Source of the DNA: Clostridiales bacterium UBA6981
GTDB lineage: Bacteria > Bacillota > Clostridia > Oscillospirales > Oscillospiraceae
Length of the DNA stretch: 64,000 nt
Assembly (NCBI GenBank): GCA_002450075.1
Contig: DJYJ01000015.1
Span: 24,254 to 88,253 of the forward strand
Direction of reading: 5' to 3'
The notes under the pieces were generated by a model, which was given only the letters and a program-made list of their open reading frames with translations, was not told the origin of the DNA and did not search any database. Shown here piece after piece: positions 16,708 through 24,414 of this stretch. How positions within the stretch are numbered: the first letter of the stretch is position 1; every line of letters starts with the position of its first letter. The translations under genes and the position numbers were made by a program.

Positions 16708-18726
16708 ATGGCCTATACCGCAATCGAAAATATGAGAAAACGGAATGAAGCGCGCTTTGGCTCGGATGTGGGGCCGCAGCAACCGCCTCTCTATCAGAAC
16801 CGTTTCTGTCAGCAGGATCTGAAGTCCGCGGCGCTGCGCTTTCTCCATGAACGCTGTGAGCAACTGCTGTTTGACCCTGCGAGAGAGACGGAGGAGCGGC
16901 AGACCGGCGTTTTCCTCGGCAAGAGCCTTTCTGCAAACCAGATCCCCTTTAACATGGAAATGGACGTCAACCGGCTTTGTCTCGAAAAAGCGCTGGAGGC
17001 CTTTATCGACTCCGGCGTGGCCGAGGACGCCTATACGGTCTATTACTGCTATCTGGACATGTTCCTGGGGCGCTACGGAAACTCCAAGCGCATGGTGGAG
17101 CTGCTGAGCGAATACGAGGCAAACGGCAGCTCGCTGCTGATGAAGCACCGGGATCACTATTCCCATTCGGTCTATGTGTTTGCCCTCGGCCTGGCCATCT
17201 ACGAAACCAATGAAGCGTACCGGAACAGCTTTTGGCGCTTCTATCGGTTGGAGGAGCGGAAAGAGAACGAAAGAGCCAATCTGTTTTTGGAGTATTGGGG
17301 ACTGACGGCGCTCTTTCACGACATCGGCTATCCCTTTGAGCTGCCTTTCGAGCAGGTGCTCAGCTACTTTGAAGTGGATCATCAGGAGCGCGGCAAGGGC
17401 AGTTTATACCTGGCCTATCATGATGTGGAGGCGCTGACCGCCCTGGACGAGGCGGCGAAGGTTCATTTCGAAACGCTTTACGGAAAACGCTTCGAGACGA
17501 CCAGCGCGCTGCTGGCGCATGATCTTGCGCAAAAGCTCGGCGCAGCCTATGACTTCTCCGAGGACTACCTGCTGGCCGTGCTGGACCGGAAGCCGACGCA
17601 GCCCAACCGCTTCGGCTACTTCATGGATCACGCCTTTTTCAGCGCCTCCCGCCTGTACCGGGAGCTGGCGGAGGAGCTCGGCGCGGAGAATCTCTCTCCC
17701 ATGCATGTGGACGCGCTGTCGGCCATTATGCTGCATAACAGCCTCTATAAGTTCTCCATCGCTTTTTATAAGGACAATGAAAAACGGAAAGCGCCGCTGA
17801 AGGCGGAGCTTCACCCCCTGGCCTGGCTGCTGATGCTCTGTGACGAGCTGCAGTGCTGGGACCGCACCGCCTACGGGCGCAATTCCCGCACGGAGCTGCA
17901 CCCCATGGCCGTCGATTTTGATTTCTCCGACAGCGCGATCCGCGCCGTCTATTACTACGACCGGGAAGAACAGGAAAAAATCGACGCCTTCAAGCTGAAA
18001 TACGCCGCCTGGGAAGCGGGCGGCGAGCAGGGCAAGCCTCCGCGTCTGAAAGCCTACAGCGACATGGCGGAGAAGGAGCAGCGCTTTACGGCGGATATTG
18101 AAAAGATCGTGGACACCGAGACCTGTCCTCTGCATATCCGTCCGGACGTCCGGCAGGTGGATCGCCGGAGCAAGCACACCTATCTGTCCGGCAGCAACTT
18201 CCTGCACTTATACGATTTTGCCGTGGCGCTCCACGGACGGAACATGCCGCAGGAGACCACTGCGGAGGAATTGGAAGAAAAATTCACCTCGCAGTCGCTG
18301 GAATACCAGCTCTCCGGCATCAACCGTGCAAAAAGCTTCAGCCGCTATCTCAATGCCCTGGGCTGCTTCTATACGGACAGACCGGTGGATTATGAGATGG
18401 TGACGGCCTTTACGCCCGAGCAGGCGCTGCAGATCGCGCCCCTGGAGCATGAGCGCTGGGTGCGGGAGCATCAAGGCATGGGCTGGCGTTGTGGCACAGC
18501 CTATGAGACCCTGCCGCTCCCGGAGGATAACCGGAATGCGCGGAGAGCGCTGCGGGAGCAGCTGCGCTGCCACAAGCTGGCCATGGACGGAGATGTGACG
18601 GACGAAGAGGTCCGCGCGCATTTCTTCTCCCTGCCGGAGGAAGATCAGGACAAGGACTGGAAGCCCTTCAACAGCATGCTCAAGCTGCTGAAAAAGTTTG
18701 ACGGGCTGCGCATCTATAAGCTGTAA
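16708..18726 (+). CDS. HD-domain protein with C-terminal RyR domain
   Basis: 672 residues, no signal or membrane segment. The central region has an HD-type metal site: His153 (HYSHSVY), His204-Asp205 (ALFHDIG) and a late Asp in LMLCDELQCWDR. The last ~95 residues match the RyR domain (LEHERWVREHQGMGWRCG, CHKLAMDGDVTDEE, then SLPEEDQDKDW). RyR modules are known from ryanodine receptors and from bacterial nucleotide-signalling conflict operons. HD enzymes hydrolyse phosphoesters, often nucleotides. I infer a nucleotide-handling enzyme. AGGAGG precedes ATG 16708; the longer frame runs back through the terminator and is rejected. Confidence 0.75.
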   Translation: MAYTAIENMRKRNEARFGSDVGPQQPPLYQNRFCQQDLKSAALRFLHERCEQLLFDPARETEERQTGVFLGKSLSANQIPFNMEMDVNRLCLEKALEAFIDSGVAEDAYTVYYCYLDMFLGRYGNSKRMVELLSEYEANGSSLLMKHRDHYSHSVYVFALGLAIYETNEAYRNSFWRFYRLEERKENERANLFLEYWGLTALFHDIGYPFELPFEQVLSYFEVDHQERGKGSLYLAYHDVEALTALDEAAKVHFETLYGKRFETTSALLAHDLAQKLGAAYDFSEDYLLAVLDRKPTQPNRFGYFMDHAFFSASRLYRELAEELGAENLSPMHVDALSAIMLHNSLYKFSIAFYKDNEKRKAPLKAELHPLAWLLMLCDELQCWDRTAYGRNSRTELHPMAVDFDFSDSAIRAVYYYDREEQEKIDAFKLKYAAWEAGGEQGKPPRLKAYSDMAEKEQRFTADIEKIVDTETCPLHIRPDVRQVDRRSKHTYLSGSNFLHLYDFAVALHGRNMPQETTAEELEEKFTSQSLEYQLSGINRAKSFSRYLNALGCFYTDRPVDYEMVTAFTPEQALQIAPLEHERWVREHQGMGWRCGTAYETLPLPEDNRNARRALREQLRCHKLAMDGDVTDEEVRAHFFSLPEEDQDKDWKPFNSMLKLLKKFDGLRIYKL

Positions 18727-18745
18727 GCAAAGGCGGGAAAACACA

Positions 18746-19303
18746 ATGGCAAACCTTGCATCTGTCAGCGTTCTCTTTGAAAACGAAGAGCAAGCAAAGC
18801 GTGCTCTAACCGTCACGGAGGGCATGATCAAGCTGCTCTATGCCCCGCCGACGCTGCCCTGGGCGGCAGAAGCGCAGCAAATCCCCTCGCTGAGCAAGCG
18901 CTATTTCCGCTTCTGTGAGGAAGCCGCAAAGCTTGACGTGCTCGCCGAGCGCCCGCACTGTGCGCTCAAATGGCTGCGGCGGGAGGGCGCGCAGCTCGCT
19001 CTTACGCGCTGCGCCGATATCCAGTCGCCTGTGAATGAACGCTCGCCGGCTGACTTTTTCAGTCAGCTGTGCCTTGTTCTGTCCAAGTGCTTTCCGGACG
19101 GTGCTTTTACGGCTTTCTGCCGCCATGAGGAGACGGTAAGCGCCACGGTGCAGCTGATCCGCATCATGCATCGGGATAACAAACTGATTTTCACCGAGAT
19201 GTACCGGCTGGACGGAGATGAGCGGGACGAAGATGACTGGTCCTGCGCCGCCACGTTTTTGTTGCGGGACAGCGACGGCGTTTTCGTCTGGTCGAAGAGG
19301 TAA
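18746..19303 (+). CDS. unrecognised 185-residue cytosolic protein in the island
   Basis: A soluble alpha/beta-looking protein; I do not recognise the family. The visible pattern is an N-terminal strand (ASVSVLFENEEQAKRAL), a helical region, then a block of strands (HEETVSATVQLIRIMHRDN, LIFTEMYRLDGDE, ATFLLRDSDGVFVW). AGGCGGG precedes ATG 18746, 19 bases after the HD-RyR stop, and its own stop is 6 bases before the first TIR-like gene, so it belongs to the same operon. No catalytic motif is obvious; an adaptor role is conceivable. Confidence 0.6.
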   Translation: MANLASVSVLFENEEQAKRALTVTEGMIKLLYAPPTLPWAAEAQQIPSLSKRYFRFCEEAAKLDVLAERPHCALKWLRREGAQLALTRCADIQSPVNERSPADFFSQLCLVLSKCFPDGAFTAFCRHEETVSATVQLIRIMHRDNKLIFTEMYRLDGDERDEDDWSCAATFLLRDSDGVFVWSKR

Positions 19304-19309
19304 ATAAGT

Positions 19310-20140
19310 ATGACCCCGAAATGGATGAAACAGATCCCGCCCTATGAGGGCGATCAGCCCTATTTGTACCTGGCCTTTGCCGAGGAGGACAGCGGGCGTG
19401 TCTGGAAGCTCCTGCGGCCGCTGCTGGCGCGGGGCTGCCGGGTGTGGTACTGCGTTGGCCCGGCGGGCAGCGCGGAGGAGCTGCTGTACCGACAGGAGCG
19501 CTGTGAAAAGGCGGGGCTGACCGTGGTCTATCTGACGGACGCACTCTGCGCGGACCGGGACAGCAAAAGCGCCGTTCTTGTCAATCAAAAATATAACCGT
19601 CCGATCCTCTGCCTGGATCCGGACGAAAAGGACCGCCGCCTCGACATGAATCTGCGGGAGACGATCCCGCATGTTCCCTTATATCGGCTGTCAAGCGAGG
19701 AATGGGAGGGCGCCGTTTTACACGCCGAGGGCTTTTCCCAGGACATGCTCGGTGAGCCGATCCCGATCGGAGACGACAGCAAAACCATCAAAAAGCTCAC
19801 GCTGACCTTCTGTGCGTTGGCCCTGCTGCTGGCCGTGGTGTCCTTTGCGGGCTTTCGGGTGTTCGGCTGGTTCTCCCCCGCGGCGCGGGATGAGCTGGAA
19901 ATCCGCGACCCGGCGATCCGCTCCGCGGTGCGTCAGGCTGTGGGCGGCGGCGCGATCACGGAGGAGCGGGCAAATGAGGTCAGCTTCCTGCGCTTCCGGG
20001 AACTGCCGGAGAGCTGGGAGGAACTTGAGCTGCTGCCGCACTTACAGCGCATCGAGCTGCCGCAGCTCTCCCTGTTGGACGGCGGCGCGCTGCCGGAAGG
20101 AGACTGGGTCATCGAATTGAGCGGAGGTGACGGCTCATGA
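19310..20140 (+). CDS. degenerate TIR-like domain - TM protein
   Basis: 276 residues. Residues about 16-110 follow TIR order: YLYLAFAEED in place of the usual F-I-S-Y strand, an R-V-W-Y strand, TVVYLTDALCAD, then NRPILCLD. The C-x2-E position of catalytic TIRs has no Glu, so NADase activity is unlikely. A membrane segment (about 162-183) follows a Lys pair, predicting the TIR-like part inside. About 85 residues lie outside, with only weak leucine periodicity (LPHLQRIELPQLSLL). Its stop overlaps the next start as ATGA. Possible scaffold TIR. Confidence 0.65.
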   Translation: MTPKWMKQIPPYEGDQPYLYLAFAEEDSGRVWKLLRPLLARGCRVWYCVGPAGSAEELLYRQERCEKAGLTVVYLTDALCADRDSKSAVLVNQKYNRPILCLDPDEKDRRLDMNLRETIPHVPLYRLSSEEWEGAVLHAEGFSQDMLGEPIPIGDDSKTIKKLTLTFCALALLLAVVSFAGFRVFGWFSPAARDELEIRDPAIRSAVRQAVGGGAITEERANEVSFLRFRELPESWEELELLPHLQRIELPQLSLLDGGALPEGDWVIELSGGDGS

Positions 20141-21303
20141 GCGGCTTCTTCAAGCCCTACGAGGGCAGCCGCCCCTTTGTCTTTATCAGCTATGCGCACC
20201 GCCAGTCCGATACCGTCCTCGACACCATCCGCATCCTGCACGAAAAGGACTGGCGGCTCTGGTACGACGAGGGGATCCCTGCAGGCAGCGACTGGCCGGC
20301 CAACATTGCCCGGCATATGCAAAGCTGTGAGCGGGTGATCTTCTTCCTCTCCGCGCGGGCTTTGGCATCCCACAACTGTTACAGCGAAATGAAGGCCGCG
20401 GCGCGGCAGGGAAAACCGATCCTGCTTGTCCGGCTGGAGGACATATCACCGGACGAAAAGTGGTCGGAGCTTCTGGCCGAATGTCCGGAGATTCCCTTGC
20501 TTGAGGAACCGGCGGAGCGTGCGGGCGCGATCCTGCGCTCCGGCTTTCTGCCCCGCCGCCTGCACCGGCGCTTTACGGAGCGCATCCCCTGGCGGGCGCT
20601 GGGACTGATCGCCTCGCTGCTCTTTTTCCTGGCGGCGGCGGGCGTGCTCGGCGCGCTGACCACGGGAATATGGAACCCGGTCATGGCAGCAGAAATCCCA
20701 ACAGAGACGCCCGCTTCCCATGAGGCGCCGACACCGGTGCCCATTGTGGAGCTGGGAGAGGCGGAGCGCTTCTTCGCCGTCAGCTTCCCCGATAAGCAGC
20801 AGGAGCGTGCCATCCGCCGGGCGCTGGATATTCCCGCGGACGCGATCTACCGCTGGCAGATCGCCGGGATCCCGGAGCTGTATTTCTGCGGGAATCTGAC
20901 GGTGGACGGCAAGGCCGCCGTCTCCTTCGACGCGGACGGGACCTGCCGCGTCAACGGAGCCCCGGTGATCCAGGGGAATGTGTCCGATCTGCGTCTGATC
21001 GAATCCATGGTAAAGCTGGAAAAACTCGCCCTGATCTTCCAGCCGATGGACGACCTGTCCGGATTGAGCGGGCACCTGCTGTTGCGGGAGCTGAGCCTCG
21101 CGGGCAGCAGCGTGGACGATCTCTCCGCGCTGACAGAACTGCCAAGCCTGGAGACGCTGCATCTGGAGCACACCGGCGTGCGCGACCTGAGGCCGCTGGA
21201 AGAGCTGCCGAGCCTGAAAACCGTGACGGTCAGCCGGGAAATGCTGCCGCTGACATGGACCGAGCAGGCCGCTTTCGCGGTGGTTTTGATCCGTGAATCC
21301 TGA
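20137..21303 (+). CDS. TIR - TM - leucine-rich-repeat protein (Toll-receptor-like architecture)
   Basis: 388 residues. The TIR domain (about 13-110) is canonical: FVFISYAH, BB-loop-like LWYDEGIPAGSDW, VIFFLSARAL, and SHNCYSEMKAA, where Glu84 sits at the catalytic position of NAD-cleaving TIRs. An Arg-rich stretch then a membrane helix (about 153-175) places TIR inside; a Pro/Thr linker (about 183-200) leads outside to an ectodomain with about four LRR units (about 285-375, e.g. LRELSLAGSSVDDLSALTEL). Family knowledge: bacterial TIRs cleave NAD+ or make cyclic-ADP-ribose signals. I infer a ligand-gated TIR effector at the membrane. Starts inside the previous gene (ATGA). Confidence 0.82.
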   Translation: MSGFFKPYEGSRPFVFISYAHRQSDTVLDTIRILHEKDWRLWYDEGIPAGSDWPANIARHMQSCERVIFFLSARALASHNCYSEMKAAARQGKPILLVRLEDISPDEKWSELLAECPEIPLLEEPAERAGAILRSGFLPRRLHRRFTERIPWRALGLIASLLFFLAAAGVLGALTTGIWNPVMAAEIPTETPASHEAPTPVPIVELGEAERFFAVSFPDKQQERAIRRALDIPADAIYRWQIAGIPELYFCGNLTVDGKAAVSFDADGTCRVNGAPVIQGNVSDLRLIESMVKLEKLALIFQPMDDLSGLSGHLLLRELSLAGSSVDDLSALTELPSLETLHLEHTGVRDLRPLEELPSLKTVTVSREMLPLTWTEQAAFAVVLIRES

Positions 21304-21324
21304 TTCTTTGAAGGAGGATGCGAT

Positions 21325-24300
21325 ATGAGTAAAAAAGTGATCCATCTGCTGTGCAGCGATGGCGACCGCGCGGCGCTGCAGCCGGTGCTGGACGCTTTGC
21401 AGGCCAAGGGACTGCGGGTGTCCGGGGAAGTACCGGAGAAAAACGACCTTGTGCTGGCGGTGCTGTCCGAGGCTTTCTATGCAGACAACGACAAGACCGA
21501 TGCGCTGCTTGACCTGCTCGCCGCGGGGGCGGAAAACGTGCTGCCGCTGCAGCTCGACGGCGTACCGATCCCGGACGCGATCAAAAATGCGCTCTACGCC
21601 CGCAACATCATCCCCGCCGCAGGGCGGGACGCGGCACATACCGCCGAGCGCATCGCTGACGCGCTGCCGAAGCGGAAGTCGAAGCTGCCGCTGATCCTCG
21701 GCGCTGCCGGGCTCGTGCTGCTGGCCGCTGTCGGCCTGTTGATCTGGCGCGGCGCGCAGAAAGGGGAGGCCGTACCTGTCATGGCGGAGACGGCCAACGA
21801 GATTTATATCCCCATGGGTCTCACGGAAGAAGACCTGGCCGCCATCGAGGACGTGGTCATCGTGGGCGACTATTTCGGCTATTACACCGACGCAGATTTC
21901 CGCGAGGCCGGAGAACACTGGCTCAACGTCTATGACGACGTGGCCTATCGCACCTTTGATGACGACGTTCCCCGGTGGATCAGCAAGGAGGACGGGCACG
22001 CCTATACCATGACCCGCTACGACGATCTGCGCTTTCTGGAGCTGATGCCGAAGCTGCGGTTTCTGGAACTGGTGAATGTGGAGGCGGGTGCTGACTCGCT
22101 TCCGGATTTGAGCGAAGCCGCTATTCTGGAGGGCGTGTCCCTCTCTGATTGCGAAATTGACAGTCTGGACTGGCTGGCCGGGGCGCATATGCACGACTTC
22201 GACATGCACTCCACGCAGGTGACAGACTTTGCGCCGCTCAGCTCCTGCGAGAGACTGAGGACTGTATTTCTCGATTTCTATCAGATTGAAGAGGCCGACC
22301 TCTCGACATTCGCCCCGCCCGCGCTGGAACATCTGGAGATCTGCAACGGGCAGGATCTGCGCGGCGGGCTTGACCTTTCCGCCCTCTCTGCCTGTACAAA
22401 GCTGCGCGAATGCCGGCTGGATGCTGATCTCCCGCTCGCCGATCTGTCCTTCCTCGCCGACGCGTCAAAGCTGGAAGCTCTATACATTTACAATCTGCAT
22501 GAGCTGCGGGATATCTCTGCGCTGAACGGGATGAAAAATCTCAAGAATCTGGACATCCAGTACTGCGAGCGCGTCACGGACTATACGCCCATCGCGGGGT
22601 GTTCTTCACTGGAACAGATCCATCTCCAGTGTGACTACAACCCCGACGCCCTGCGGGACGCCTCCTTCCTCGCCGATCTTCCCAGACTGTGGGATATCGG
22701 GCTTTACGGCTGCAATCTGAACGATCTGAACTTCCTGGAGGGCAAGCCGGATAACGGCAGCTTGTGTCTGGGCTTTGCCGGGGATATCCGGGACTATTCG
22801 GGGCTTGCCACTGTCAAGCACTATGACTGGCTGCATCTGAATCCGCGCCGGGTAGACGGCAGCCGCTTCGGCGATCTCTCGGCCGTGCTGCCCTATCTGG
22901 AGGGCGCTGAGGTGAAGAACCTGCACCTGCACGACTGCGGCGGGATCGACCTGGGCCTGCTGCCCAAGGTCACAGAGAGCCTGGAGATCTGGTACGGCGA
23001 TCTGACCGACTTGAGCACCCTGCCGGATTGGGGCATCAAGAAACTGATGCTGTATGACTGCCAGTACCTCACGAGCCTGGACGGCATACAGAGCCTGCCC
23101 GCTTATACACAGCCCGGCTCTTTGACCCTTGCGGTCGCGGGCTGCCCGCGTCTGCGGGACTGGAGCGCCATCGAAAACGCCAGTCTGTCGGGTCTGGAGC
23201 TGCAGGGCGTCTACTCGCTGCCGGTATTCGACGGCATCGGCTTCGGCTCCCTGCGGCTGGAGAGCATCGAGGATCTGAGCGATCTGAGCATTCTCTCCGC
23301 TCTGTCGGACGGTCACAGCTATAACAGCATAGCGCTGGTGGGTCTGGACGCCATCAGTGACCTCACCCCGCTGCGCCGCCTGCAGATCAAGCATCTGCAG
23401 ATCCCGCCCCAGGTGGCGGATCAGGCGGAGGAGCTGGTGGAAGCCGGGATCGTGGGCGACTATGAGGTGGCCTACCCCGACGGGGACTGGCAGCCCTTTG
23501 ACGGTCGGGTAGAGCTTTTGAGCCTGGACGAGCTGGACACCCTTCCTTCCTCCCTGCTGCAGCGGGTGGAGTGCCTGTGTATTGCAGGCGATACGCTGTT
23601 CGATTTCGACCGCTATGACATCTGGGAAGACTGGGAGCACAGGGATCGGAACGGGAATCCGGCGCTGCAGCTCCACGACCGCGAGACGGACGCGGTGACG
23701 CCTCTCTCCCCGGGTGTGATCACGGATCTGAGCAGCCTCAGCGCCCTCACCGGCCTGCGGGAACTGTATCTTGTCGGCCAGCCTATCCAAAGTCTGGACG
23801 GTATTCAGGTGTTCTCCTTCCTGGAGGAATTTTCCGCCAAGGGGTGTGCAGAGCTGACTGACGCCTCCGCTCTCTTCGCCCTGCCGGAGCTGCGCTGGGT
23901 GGAACTCAAGTGCACGCCGGTGGATTCCATCCAGGGCGTACAGAATCTGCCGGAGCTGCGGTATCTGAACGTCTCCAACACAAAGGTGGAGGATCTGACG
24001 CCTCTGGCGGAGTGCGACTTCTCCGCTGCGGAGGAAGACATCGGCTTTGACCTGGACTGCAACGAGCTGAAACTGGGCGAGGAGGATTTCGCCGCCATTG
24101 CCCATATCCGGCGCTTTGGGGGTCTGGCCTTCACCGACGCCGATCCCGCCGTTTGGATCGATGCGCTGTCGGACAGCGAGATACATTATTTCGGCGCCGC
24201 AGGAGACCTGCAAAGCAATGAGGACCTGGCTGCCTTCGTCTCGGATCATCCGGAGCTGCGGCAGCTGTTCCTGGGCTGGGCGGAGGATATTACCGATCTG

Positions 24301-24414
24301 ACGCCGCTGCTGGCGCTGGAAAACCTGGAAAGAGTCGAAATCAACGGGGACATGCGGGAGGCCATCGCCAGCCTCGACGGGCAGAGCTGTGACTGGCTGG
24401 AGATCCAAAACTGA
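21325..24414 (+). CDS. large TIR-like - TM - leucine-rich-repeat receptor
   Basis: 1029 residues, the largest protein here. Residues about 1-115 look like a shortened TIR fold (VIHLLCSDGD, DLVLAVLSEAFYAD, VLPLQLDG) without the catalytic Glu. A KRKSK patch and membrane helix (about 121-141) put this part inside. The remaining ~885 residues are an irregular LRR array with many L-x-x-L-x-L-x-x-C/N units (e.g. LRFLELVNVEAG, LKNLDIQYCERVTDYTPIAG, LRYLNVSNTKVEDLTPLAEC) rich in Asp. GGAGG precedes ATG. Its TGA overlaps the next ATG (TGATG). I infer the ligand-binding member of the receptor set; the ligand is unknown. Confidence 0.75.
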   Translation: MSKKVIHLLCSDGDRAALQPVLDALQAKGLRVSGEVPEKNDLVLAVLSEAFYADNDKTDALLDLLAAGAENVLPLQLDGVPIPDAIKNALYARNIIPAAGRDAAHTAERIADALPKRKSKLPLILGAAGLVLLAAVGLLIWRGAQKGEAVPVMAETANEIYIPMGLTEEDLAAIEDVVIVGDYFGYYTDADFREAGEHWLNVYDDVAYRTFDDDVPRWISKEDGHAYTMTRYDDLRFLELMPKLRFLELVNVEAGADSLPDLSEAAILEGVSLSDCEIDSLDWLAGAHMHDFDMHSTQVTDFAPLSSCERLRTVFLDFYQIEEADLSTFAPPALEHLEICNGQDLRGGLDLSALSACTKLRECRLDADLPLADLSFLADASKLEALYIYNLHELRDISALNGMKNLKNLDIQYCERVTDYTPIAGCSSLEQIHLQCDYNPDALRDASFLADLPRLWDIGLYGCNLNDLNFLEGKPDNGSLCLGFAGDIRDYSGLATVKHYDWLHLNPRRVDGSRFGDLSAVLPYLEGAEVKNLHLHDCGGIDLGLLPKVTESLEIWYGDLTDLSTLPDWGIKKLMLYDCQYLTSLDGIQSLPAYTQPGSLTLAVAGCPRLRDWSAIENASLSGLELQGVYSLPVFDGIGFGSLRLESIEDLSDLSILSALSDGHSYNSIALVGLDAISDLTPLRRLQIKHLQIPPQVADQAEELVEAGIVGDYEVAYPDGDWQPFDGRVELLSLDELDTLPSSLLQRVECLCIAGDTLFDFDRYDIWEDWEHRDRNGNPALQLHDRETDAVTPLSPGVITDLSSLSALTGLRELYLVGQPIQSLDGIQVFSFLEEFSAKGCAELTDASALFALPELRWVELKCTPVDSIQGVQNLPELRYLNVSNTKVEDLTPLAECDFSAAEEDIGFDLDCNELKLGEEDFAAIAHIRRFGGLAFTDADPAVWIDALSDSEIHYFGAAGDLQSNEDLAAFVSDHPELRQLFLGWAEDITDLTPLLALENLERVEINGDMREAIASLDGQSCDWLEIQN

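Noticed and set aside
20446..22332. 628-codon minus-strand open frame under the TIR/LRR genes
   Set aside because: It is an antisense shadow of GC-rich coding DNA; no ribosome site, no recognisable protein, and the plus-strand frames have domains.
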